Origin: Blasia pusilla | Lineage: Eukaryota > Marchantiophyta > Marchantiopsida > Blasiales | Direction: 5' to 3' | DNA: 64,000 nt | Assembly: GCA_050084515.1 (NCBI GenBank) | Contig: CM114272.1 | Span: 60,264,001 to 60,328,000, forward strand | Part shown: positions 1 to 10,490 of the stretch, piece after piece | Layout: every line of letters starts with the position of its first letter | Numbering within the stretch: position 1 is the stretch's first letter | Translations under genes and position numbers: made by a program | The notes under the pieces: generated by a model | Seen by the model: the letters and a program-made list of their open reading frames with translations, nothing else | Databases searched by the model: none | Told to the model about the DNA's origin: nothing

Positions 1-544
1 ACAGTGATCTATTCAACCAATTCTGATAATTTTCTAAAGCCGGATTATTGCTGACACCCTTTTGGCGTGGGAACCCTTCCGATTGACGTTCTTGGAAATT
101 CATGCATGTTTATTTCGGGTTTTTTTAAAATTTTGATTATCCTTGCCTTTGATTCCTGCCCAATTCCTCTCGTTGGGAAGTGGATTCATTCTAATTGTGA
201 TTTTTTCCATCATAAAATTGAGCTTACAACTGCATAGAAGGGAATATCACTCTACAAAAATATTGAGGATCCTTGTGGAGCATGTAGGTCTTCTAAAACT
301 TCACTAAGCTCAACATCCAAGATGTTTTCGCTCACCAAGTTGCACAAAAGCAAAGAATTTGCTAGCCATGCATATGAAAATATCCTACAAGCAGTCTTCT
401 CTCCATTTTTAACCCAATGTACCTACATGTGAGGGGATCTAGTATTGGAATCTTATTAGGGCTTTATTTTCTCTTCGAGTGCAATACAAACCTTTACACG
501 AACATGAGACCATAAGGAGAATAACTTTGTGGGGACCAAATACT
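1..544. other. Intergenic, no gene seen
   Basis: AT-rich sequence without an open frame that resembles a known protein. I see no repeat boundary in it. Confidence 0.5.
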
Positions 545-845
545 TCTCTTATCCACATCCATTTTAAAATTTTAGCCCACATGAATCTCACGGCTAGCCG
601 AGAGGGCGGTCTTAGGCCCACGGCTAAGACCAAAATAAGCCCTACCGCGGGTCACGTACGGGCCTGATGCAAACTACAAAATGGATACGGGCTAGACAAA
701 CTTGGGTCTATGTCACGGGCTTGGTGGGCTAAGGGGCAGTCTCAAGTGTAGGCCGCTCCTACCGCGGCCTACACAGACATGTCAGATGTCACATGTGACA
801 TAAGTTCACAAACACGGACTTTATCCATGTGCAAGCTTGTCCAAG
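545..845 (-). mobile_element. Degenerate TIR element with GC-rich core
   Basis: The right end reads like the terminus of the dispersed TIR family (a 'cacggactttatccatgtgca' type end at about 822-843), seen better at 5870, 10490, 57939 and elsewhere. The core (600-770) is rich in GGGC/GGCC words, like the GC-rich cores at 6390-6640, 53580-53770 and 59120-59530. The left end is not clear. No coding capacity. Confidence 0.4.
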
Positions 846-1960
846 ATACCATACTCATTCATGGCATCTAGACAATGTCATCTAGATGACATGTATCAAA
901 ATATCTCCAATTTGCCATGTAGTTAGTGGCTAGTTCTCTCTAATTCTTGATGGTTATCTATCCCTACCAACCATGATACACTACTCTAGGACGCTAAGAG
1001 GAAAGGGTGCTCATGTGGCCCCATTAGTAATTTCCTTCTTATCATCCATATCACTAACTTAAGTCTACATCTATTTCGATGGATATCTCTCGCGAACACC
1101 TTTGTTGTGTTGACCTCTTCAAATCTTGCCTAAGGCATTACTCATACCCTCTCAATAGGTACAAGGCTAGCAAGTGAAATAGAGCTAATGTGTCACAAAT
1201 GCATCCAATGCTATTCGCCTACTTCTAGGTAGAGAATCCATGTCAAGTAGTTGATTTTGATCACTTGATCCATAACATGACATTGAGACTTCTCTCATAA
1301 TAATGATAGTGTCATGGAGTGCATGGAATGTGTATGCTCTTGGAAGTGGTACAAATTTTTATCATCTCCCACAACAACATGGACCAAACAAGAGACCCAA
1401 CTCCTGGAGAAATTACTCCCAAGTTAGGGGTAACTTTGTAGTCATTTTCTTGAGTGTAAGCTTCTCTACTTTGACATTCCTCCCCGGACACCCTCTTTCA
1501 ACGGAGTTAACCCTTGATCGAGACTCCCAATATGTTTGAGAATATATGGAGTTACCATTTGGGAATTGAAGAAGTGATATAGTAAATTCCAAGCTTTGGA
1601 GCTTGTTTTATCTTACTTAGTGTTTATTAACAACCAAAGGCCCTAGTGTTTGACTATATTAGTAAAAGAAGTTTTTTAGAGGATTACCGGGAAGCAGTAG
1701 ACGTGTAGTGCGAGAGTTGTAGCAGGGTAACACTTCCCAGGTTATGATCGTCCCTTCGCAAAGTACGTTAGTCCCATCCTCGGATCCACCTAATGCAATG
1801 GGGAAAAAATAGCGAGGAGGTTTCAGAGAGCATGGACCGATTCTGTCTCTGAACTTTAAAAAAAGTCCGAGAAAGAACATGCCTTGGCTCACGCCCCCCG
1901 CCGGAGGAGCACTGGTACACGGGCGAACGTGCCCCGACTTCCCGACGACTGCACTTACGG
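846..1960. other. Intergenic, no gene seen
   Basis: No convincing coding sequence; the short open frames here have no recognisable domain. The last 300 bases probably hold the upstream promoter of the dioxygenase gene that follows. Confidence 0.5.
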
Positions 1961-1968
1961 CCTGCATG

Positions 1969-1977
1969 TATATTTAA
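1969..1977 (+). promoter_or_regulatory. Candidate TATA box of the dioxygenase gene
   Basis: The motif TATATTTAA lies about 275 bases upstream of the ATG at 2253. Transcription starting some 30 bases downstream would give a 5' UTR of about 250 nt, normal for a plant gene. Inferred from motif and position only. Confidence 0.4.
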
Positions 1978-2252
1978 CGCGCGTGTAAGATGTCCCAGCC
2001 TATCGTGCACTTCGTCTGTGGTCAGCGATTTGGCTGCGGTGTAGGATTCTGGAGAGGTAGCTAGCTAGATCTGGAGGCACAAGCCTCACTGCAGTCCTGA
2101 TCGGCAGTTTGTGGAATTGGGTGCGAGCGAGGCACAAATATTTCAGGTGTTCCTTCTGAGGTCGCTGCGAGTCAACACTCGAGTTTCAAATTCCCGTAGG
2201 GCAGCGCAGCTTGACCTCTTGATTCCTCTCGCGCATTCGGTGATTGTTTTCT

Positions 2253-4305
2253 ATGGCTCCTCATTCGCCAGAGACTCTCCAGCTATGTGGCACGGAACAT
2301 CCGACAAAAGAGGTTGCAGTGGACAGGTTCCTTGCGTCAAAGCCCATGAGCGCTCGCAATGAGGCCGATCCCTTCGAGAACGCTGTCGTGGTGTCCAATC
2401 TCATGAAAGAGGGGAAGATCGAGGAGATACCAGCTCCTTATGTGTTCCCACAGCAGCAGAGAGCGGGCTTAAGGCACGACCAATTCTCTGACGAGACCAC
2501 CAACATTCCAATCATAGATCTTGCTGGCTTGTGGTCCGGAGATGAAGAAGCCATAGCTTGTATCGCCGAGCAAGTAGAGAAGGCTGCAAGGGAGTGGGGC
2601 TTCTTCCATGTGATCAACCACGGAGTCTCTACGGACTCGATTACCGCAATTCAATTGCAAGGCAATAAGCTTTTTGACCTCCCGTTTGAGCAGAAGATGA
2701 GGGATTTCACTCCTGCAAGACGCAGAGGCTACAGCTGCACTCCTAAGCCCGTGACTCCTGCCCCTGGCTTGATCTGGTCCGAGGGCTTCACTCTCGTTGG
2801 GTCTTCGCAAGTGGACGTCGCCCAACATGCACGAAAGATATGGAAGGACGATTTGGAACAATGCGACGCCTTTTGGTAACCCACTGAAATTATTCCACTC
2901 TTTCTTGCCAGTCATGAAATTGGAATTTCAGTCATCGTCTGTTTTGCGAAGGAATTTCTGTCATTTAGAATATCATCATTCCAAATGAGTGCCCACATTT
3001 TATCGTCGTGGCACTTTTGTTTAATCTCCTAGCTTCCCACTAGGAAATGTCGCATTCCTCACATGTGTTTCAGCTAGGCTAGGCCATGGTAAACAATCTT
3101 CCATTTATCAATCGGATCGACCCTAACGTTCTTCCCCTTTCCGCCGAACGTAACTTCCTCCCGCACATTGTGCCAATTCAATTGTAATCTTAAACTTGCC
3201 CTGTATTTGACACATGCTCATCGATGAACGGACTGGAGTAATTACTTTGACATGAACTCGGCTCGACGGTCCTAATGGCTGCAGTTATACATACAGAGCG
3301 CTTAGATGAATATTTTCTTGTGATTTGCATGGCTCTTATGATGATTAACATGTGCAGCCTGGCGGTGGAGGATTACGGGCGTCAATCATTTGTATTCGCA
3401 AACGCTCTGAAGCAGCTGTTGATAAAGAGCCTGAAAGTAGATCCGGCCCATTTCGCTCCGTATTGCGATAATGCTACGCAGATCCTGCACCTTAATCACT
3501 ACCCGACCTGTCCAGATCCGACGAAAGTCATGGGCCTAAACGCTCACTACGACTTAGGATTCTTCACTTTTATTGCTCAGGACGACGTTCCCGGTCTACA
3601 GGTCTTCAAAAATGATCACTGGTTCTCGGTGAAGCCCTGTCCCAACGCCTTCTGCGTCAACATTGCCGACACATTTGAGGTACGCTCAATTCCATGTACG
3701 GCCCATGTCTCGACGGTCAACTTCTCTCGATTCAGTCGATAGATCTCCACTCTCACTTCAAATTCAGACATAGCCAGCAACCAATACGTAGTGATCAATG
3801 CGGACAAGCATCTCGAGATCCACGAATCTGGAGACCTCGATGCGTGTGTGATGAGTGATCCACATCTGCGCGGTGAGGTCTAGAACCATAATGCATAGGA
3901 GCATATGTGAACCTACGGTTTCTCAACCGATGACATGTGTAGCGAGAGAGGGCTTGGCCAAGCGTCAAGAGTGGGCCTATGCTCTCACTGGTTCAGGTTG
4001 ACAACTAACCTCAGGATTTCTCGTCATTTTGTGATGGCTCTGATCAGGCGTTGACAAACAGTAGATACAGAAGCAACTTGCATAGAGTGGTGGTGAACTC
4101 TGACCGACCGCGACTCTCCGTGACCACTTTCTTAGCTACTCCGTTCGACGTACCCGTGCGCCCCGCCCCTGAGTTTGTCACTCCGGAGCATCCGCAGCTG
4201 TACCGCCCGTTCACGCTCGCCGAGTACTTCGGCCCTCTCCGCGAGCAACACCTGGACGAAATCTCTACAGGAGTCCATCTCCTCGACTTCGTTCGCTGCA
4301 CATAG
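2253..4305 (+). CDS. 2-oxoglutarate/Fe(II)-dependent dioxygenase (DOXC class, gibberellin-oxidase-like), 3 exons
   Basis: Model: exons 2253-2875, 3358-3679 and 4048-4305; introns of 482 and 368 bp with GT..AG ends and matching phases (2, then 0); 400 residues, the usual size for the family. The N-terminal DIOX_N domain (about 85-190) contains PIIDLAGL, REWGFFHVINHG and LPFEQKMR followed by RRRGYSC, wording close to gibberellin 20-oxidases. The catalytic domain (about 240-345) has HLNHYPTCPDP, the iron triad His271, Asp273, His327 and the 2-oxoglutarate anchor Arg337-x-Ser339. The family uses O2 and 2-oxoglutarate to hydroxylate or desaturate small molecules, usually in the cytosol. The start is the first ATG of the frame; a TTG nine bases earlier is not credible. 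All key residues are present, so I expect an active enzyme. Substrate is unknown: hormone (diterpenoid) or phenolic oxidation are both possible. Confidence 0.85.
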
Positions 4306-5868
4306 CCGACACAGCTGTAGCTCGCCGGGGTCGCCACGTAAAGCACACCTTCAGTTCAGCACGCAAATCACCGTGTACAAATTCGAAGGACCAAGCAGCG
4401 CATTCGTTCACATCTACAGCGTCGATCGCCATGATCAGAAAGTTATCGACGTCTGTACACTGTACGCTACCATGAGCGACCGTGACTGCCCGGGTTCCAT
4501 AGTGTGTATAGGAAGCATCGTTTGTATAGGAAGAGAGAAAAACTCTCACACCGATCATGGCCGTCGGTGGAAATCAGAATGAATCCGCTTTAGACCTATT
4601 CTCATACGTGATGAACTGACCGTGGTCGATTCAGTACGTAACCGCTCACTCTCCATCACTACGCATAGTGTGCAGACCTGCTGTCATATAAGGACACCCA
4701 TACTCTAGATTGTCACGACAATTTCAATGTTGTGTATTTGAATAGAGTTTGTGTAAATTGTCGACACGTAGTCTCTAACCAATTGGAGTTAGCTAAAAAC
4801 GAACAGTTATTTATGAATAAAAAATTATGGGAGAATTTCTTTTTTATTTCGAAACACATTACATTTTGGTTTACATGTGGCATTTGGACAATCATAAAAT
4901 TTTTCATAACAATAAAAGTGAATTTGTCTATGGCATCATTGTTCCCTTCAAGTGCACTAGTAAAACACTCTTTTATTTCCCGTGCATTGCGCGGCACCTT
5001 ACAAATACATTCCGAAACCATAAGTACATCTCCTAGACCATCGGGATTTGTCAAAATCTAACAAAACGAAGGAGAAGGAGAAGGTCCTCGCTTCCCTAGC
5101 ACTTGCGTCGTTGAAGCAATGAAGCTACGATGTATACAAATAAGAATGAGTTACAGAATATGCCCATAACTCCCAATGTTTGTACTTATTATAGATTCCC
5201 TCCTCTTATTTTTCAAAAAGTAAAAAGGTTTGGTGTACCAAAAATTTCTTCCCCAAAAAGAATAAGTTTTTCAAACGACTATATGATATATGTCCACTAG
5301 ATGCATCCAAATGGTAAAATAGATACAAGCTGAAGTTGATATGATATGATGTTAATTATCATGGCTAGGCAATGTTTGAGGCCAAGGGTCCATTCGTGTC
5401 CCTATTTTGAGAGGTCATGCTTGATCTATTCAGATGTCCATATATTTTGCCCAAGGTTCATCTTATGCGTATCCCATGGAAATTTTGAGAATTTTGGAGA
5501 AAAATTAAAGATTATTTTTATTTCCTCATAGAAAAACAAATGCCGTGTGAATGATGAGATGTTGGCTCTATATGTAGAATCGAATTTGTGATAAATTTTT
5601 GATAAAAATTACCTAGTATTTGATTATGCCAATTGACAATGTCCAAATTATGAACACAAAAATTATGTGGTGCATTATTTATGAATGTACAATTATCGTG
5701 CTATCAAGATTCTAAATACATTGTAGTTATTAGGTTTAAATCTTTTGTATCACCGTATCATTAATATGGTGATGGTTGCAAAAAATAGACAAGTCGTGAT
5801 AAGTTCATGGACATGGATTGCAAGAGGAAGGGCTCGCATTTATTTTCCCGTGCTAGGAGCAAGGTTGC
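4306..5868. other. Intergenic, AT-rich, no gene seen
   Basis: Holds the 3' end of the dioxygenase transcript and AT-rich spacer. The overlapping open frames at 4713-5061 lie on both strands over low-complexity sequence and match no family I know. Confidence 0.5.
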
Positions 5869-5869
5869 A

Positions 5870-6190
5870 TATGGAAAAAGTCCGTGTCTGCGGACATGTT
5901 CATGTCCGTGAACGCACATCTGTCCTATACAAGGACCTTTTTTGTGTGGGCCCCGTCTTCCAATTCTTTCTCATCCCCACTTGCCTTCATGATCCTTGCT
6001 TTCTTGTTTCTTCATTCTCCCACCTCTATTCCCTTCCTCCTTATTGCCTCGCATGCACTTGCCCTTACCTTGCCTTCCACTATGAACTATAAGTGCGAGT
6101 CTCACCTTTTGCAATCCACGTCCATGGTCATGTCCAAACTTGTTCGTCCATGTCTGTCCTTGGGACGCACTTGTCCGTTTTTGTGCAACC
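5870..6190 (+). mobile_element. TIR element of the CATGTCC family, copy 1
   Basis: A roughly 320-bp non-coding unit with inverted ends: GGTTGCATATGG at the left and ..TGCAACC at the right. Subterminal GGACATG/CATGTCC words lie at both ends, with a pyrimidine-rich middle on this strand. Near-identical architecture recurs at 10168-10490 (inverted), 33548-33788 and 57667-57939 (inverted). That defines a non-autonomous DNA transposon family, perhaps hAT-like; superfamily not proven because no clear target-site duplication is visible. Confidence 0.7.
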
Positions 6191-6192
6191 AT

Positions 6193-6211
6193 GGGTGGGT
6201 GGGAGGGAGGG
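6193..6211 (+). other. G-quadruplex-forming motif
   Basis: Five runs of at least three G separated by single bases (GGGTGGGTGGGAGGGAGGG) at the junction of two TIR elements; a further long G run lies at about 6300. By the usual pattern rule this should fold into a G-quadruplex. Confidence 0.6.
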
Positions 6212-6229
6212 CCAAGGGAGGCGGGGTTG

Positions 6230-6765
6230 CAAGGTGGGCAGGAGTGAAGGGGGCGGGGGAAGCAAGGGATAAGTGCATAATACTAAGGCGAGGGGGAAGG
6301 GGGGGGGGACAAGGAAGTCAAAGAGGTGGGCCCCTCATGGAAAAATCCATCCATAGGACTGAAATAAGTCTAAAGACATATAAGGACTTTTACGCCCACT
6401 TCGTAGCGCACACCGAGCGCACACCTCGCTCGCAACGGCGCGCATCTAGCCCGCGCATGGCTAGTGGCCCACATTGGCCCTCATAGGGTCCATACTTGCC
6501 TAGAGAAGGCCTGCCGTAGGCCACGCAAGAGCTTCATGCCGGCCGAACGAGGGCTTGTAGCTTGCAAACCTGTTCTATCCTAACTTGTCTTCCTTAATCT
6601 GAGCCCGCACTTGTTCGCACGTCTTGAGCCTACGTGGGCTACTGGGTATGCAAAAAACTCGAGGAGAGGACCTGTTGGGCATGTCCATAAACATGCTTGG
6701 ACAAGTCCATTTTCATGCAACCTTGCATGTTCGTGGACATAGAATTTGTCCATACATAACCTATT
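6230..6765 (-). mobile_element. TIR element of the CATGTCC family with GC-rich core, inverted, next to copy 1
   Basis: The G-rich segment 6230-6345 is the reverse complement type of the pyrimidine-rich middle seen in copy 1. It is followed by a GC-rich stretch (6390-6640) and by terminal sequences ending in ..TTTTCATGCAACC (about 6710-6723) and a second ..ATACATAACC (about 6760). This is probably two nested or tandem ends. No coding capacity. Confidence 0.5.
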
Positions 6766-8479
6766 AACCTTGTGTATCAATCACCACTCATCCTTTCATT
6801 ATGCTGTGAACTCTTCATTTCTTTTATTATAAAACATCCAATCAAGGCAAACATGATATTTGGTAGGAAAAGGGTAAACTTTCCCAAAAATTGGCCAAAT
6901 TTTTCTAAGCAAGATTTTTTGAAAAAAAAAATTTCAAGAGTCCAAAAAGTTTAATTTGAAAGTTATTTATACCCAAAAGACATACTTTTCTAGTCCCAAT
7001 TTTGTGTGGGCCAAGACTTTAACAACCTTTCATCCCAAATTTCATCAATTTCTGTCTCATCGATACTTAGCCCAAAAAATGGCAAATGCAAAGTCTTGAA
7101 GCCATCAAAAATAAACTTTTGCGAGAACACAAAATATGCCATGAAGTTAAAATTTATTCATCTTGAAATTCCAATGATGAAGATCATGGAAGAAAGAGTC
7201 TAACAATAAAGACACTAATGGATGATTAAATTACTAAAGTTGATAGTAAGAAATTTCTTAAAATTCAATAAAGATGAATTTTTCTAAAAGTATACATGAA
7301 TGTGAGTTAGTCGTACATAATATAATTACCTAGATGAAAAAGTAATAGATCATAGTAACCATAATATATCCTAGTAAACCATATATTGCTATAAATTTTT
7401 TTTCTGAGTGTAGAATTCAAAGGTAAGCCACTTTGATTCACAATCTTGAAAGAATCATGTACTAAATTTTAATTTCAAAACTCTTTAAACTCATTACAAT
7501 AGACTTCAAACAGTTTCTTCAAGATTCTTGTACTAGTGCTTTCTTTGGTCCACCAATGGAAAAATTATTCCCAATGAGATTTTATGAGAGGTAGAAAAAT
7601 GTCTTATGTGAAGAGGCATTGTTAGTGGGAAATACCTTGAGTTAAACTTCTTGTTGTTGCGCATAAAATGAAGAAAAAGATGTGATTGGGTTCCGTTTGA
7701 AATGAATGCAGAAGGAAGCTTGTGGCCAACTATATCTCCAATTGCAATAAAATGTTAGGATAAGCAAAGTAAATCATTTCATCAACCGATCATGTTTTGG
7801 TGTAGAAGAGAGCCTAGAATCTAGACATTGTTCAATAATCTGTCAATAATTGATCACTTTTTGGATGGTCGACTTAGCCCTAAAGGCAATGTTTAGATGG
7901 AATTTTGGACTAGTGAGGATTATTTGGTCTAGTGTTGATCCCTCCAATTGGGTTGGATGCTATGAGAGACATCCCCCTTGATATTGAATAATCAAAATTC
8001 CTCCTCCACTAATACTTCTTAGGGAGGATCCAAAAATCGGTAAGATGAAAATTTTGATGTTTCTTGATCAAGGATATGAATTTAGGGATCACATTCTCTC
8101 TTCCTTAAGCAAGCCACAGTCTCCCATAAGAAAATTGAGATCTATGCATAACCTCACAACTTTGAGGAACATACAATTTGTCACTATTGGTAAATTTCAC
8201 GTCAATTTTTTAGTAAGAGTGGTCCATGCTTCAATTGTATTAGTGTGGAGCCCTATAATTACAATTTGTGAGTAGAATTATTCTTGATGGAGTGATTCTT
8301 AACAACAATCACAGAAGAAAAGCTAGATAAGTAGAATTGTAATTTTTGGAAGTTTCACATGAAAAAAATTATCATGGGAACTATGAGAGCTTGTTACAAG
8401 TGATAAAGCCAAACCAAAAGGTGTCTTCAAAGAATTGAATTTTCATTTATGGAACAAATGTACAAGGCATGTAATCCAC
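6766..8479. other. Intergenic, AT-rich, no gene seen
   Basis: Low-complexity AT-rich sequence with short open frames and no recognisable protein. The 5' part of the copia-like element that follows may reach into 7540-8480, but I cannot see it. Confidence 0.45.
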
Positions 8480-10075
8480 TATATCTCAATAACAATTAAC
8501 TCGCCAATGATTGGTCACATTTAAGATGTTGATATTCCGAAGGAGGCTTGAGGTGTATTGGAGAGGTTGTTTGAGGACATCTACAATTTAAGACCAAAAA
8601 TCTTCAATTGAAACAACAATTGAAGGTACTAGGGCACTCTTTTGCATATGAGGAGACCTAAACCTGTCAGAGGTCATGGTACAAGTTTTCCGTGGTCGTG
8701 GTAGATATCAAGCATATGAAGGAAGAGACACTCACGATAACTTTGCTCAATCAACTATGAACTAATACTAGACACAATCACAAGGTGTTGATCATGGAAA
8801 TTATTGGGATTGAGGTTAAAAATAGAAGATCCTTGGATCTTACAATTACTATGGGATTAAGGATCGCTATGAAATTTTTTGTTTCAAGAAGAAGCATGAG
8901 TCTCACAACAACAAAACTATGTGGAGCAACATCACCAAGTGCAGTATCAAGAACAAAAATACTCTAAATTGAACATCTCTTGGCAATGACTTATCACATG
9001 AGAGCAATGGTCACAAAAGACTTTACATTAGATTGGTATATCCATTCTCTTGTGTCAAATCAAATAACCTCACAAGCTAAATAGTTTAGTAGTATGGAGC
9101 CCATAAATGATCTCGCAATAGTACATATAGGAGACAATATGCAATATCGTTCCGCACATACGAGTAAGTTCCAATAACATCTGAAGGTTTGTGTGTTTGG
9201 AAATGTTCTCTATGTCCCTCCCATTGTAAGAAATTTTATCTCTTTAGGAAAATTAGTAGAACATGGTTAGCAAGTGAAGTTTAACATAGATAGTTGCTTT
9301 ATTGAAACAATAGATGACTATGATAGCCAAAGGAACAAGATCTAGTAGAAAGTTCAAATTCGATGTTTAAAGAAAAAATAGAAACAACAATGTATGGTCA
9401 ACCTAACCAACAAGTCATAGATCTCAATGTGATGCATAAGAGAAATGGGCATATAAATCTTCAAAGATTAGAGAGGCTTTCATAATCCAACCTAATAATA
9501 GGACTTCCTAAATTATCGAGTCCTACATTAGAGGTATATCCTACTTTCCAATTTGGAAAACAAACTAGATTTCTATTTCCAAAGAAACGTCAAAGAGTAT
9601 CCAAGATATTAGAGTTCATACACAGTGATGTGTGGACAATATCACAACATAGCCTTAGTGATTTCTAGAACTTTGTTTCATTTATAGATGCCACATTCCA
9701 TTATTAATTGCAGTGTTATTTTGATGAATTGAAGTCATGGTATGCTCACTATAAACTTATGCTACCTTTAAAAGTATGTTACTAGAGGAAGTCCTTGGTT
9801 TAATGACTAGGCTTTATGACTCATGTGAATCATATATCACCATCAATAACTAGAAATGACTCTTTACTCGTAGAGACATAAAAGCCAAGTCATATCTTCT
9901 AGATAATTTGAATGACCAACATGTGAGAAAAAAATGTGACGAAATCACTCAGATATGCTACAAATCTTGGAGATACAAAGTGACCTAGTCCGGTCGTGCG
10001 CTTATAGAGGAGCTTCGATGGATTGAAACCTAGACATAGAGATAACTCAACATACAAGAATGCACTACCATTGCA
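8480..10075 (+). mobile_element. Degraded Ty1/copia retrotransposon (gag-protease-integrase remnant)
   Basis: Reading the plus strand through stops, 9130-9340 gives a pre-integrase region with the pattern VLYVPPIVRNFISLGKLVEHG, typical of copia polyproteins. Next, 9425-9700 gives HKRNGHINLQRLERL and, further on, KILEFIHSDVW, the start of the copia integrase (zinc-binding histidines, then the first catalytic Asp). Several in-frame stops and frameshifts make it non-functional. RT and RNase H were not found downstream, so the element is truncated or interrupted by the TIR element at 10168. No LTRs recognised. Confidence 0.6.
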
Positions 10076-10167
10076 GCTCTCGACTATTTCACTACTCGGA
10101 AAATTAGGGTTTTTGACCTATTTTTCTTCATTTCTATTTGTAGAAAAATTTTGGGTAAAATAATCCT

Positions 10168-10490
10168 AGTAATCATGATTGCACAAAAATGGAAAAATTA
10201 TGTCCCTAAGATGGACAAATATGGACAAGTACACATAGATGGATTGCACTAGATGGGACACACACTTATTGTTTATGATGGAAGGTAAGGCAAGGTTGAG
10301 TGGGGAAAAAAGGGGGGAGAGAGTGGACGTGGAGGGAGGAAGAAATGAAAGAGTATAGAGCACAAAGGCAAATGGGGGGATGAGAAAGAAGGGGAAGGTG
10401 GGGCCCACATGGATAAGCCCTTCCATAAGACGGACGTAAATCCACGTACATGGACATATCCAAGGACACGGACTTTTTCCACATATAACC
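10168..10490 (-). mobile_element. TIR element of the CATGTCC family, copy 2 (inverted)
   Basis: Same architecture as the copy at 5870-6190 but in the opposite orientation. One end begins GATTGCACAAAAATGG; the other ends ..TTTTTCCACATATAACC. The middle is purine-rich on this strand, with GGTGGGGCCCACATGG shared with the copies at 33548 and 57667. The open frames on the minus strand are low-complexity and not genes. Confidence 0.7.

Noticed and set aside
2244-2252. Start of the dioxygenase at TTG
   Set aside because: The ATG at 2253 is in the same frame and is the ordinary plant start.
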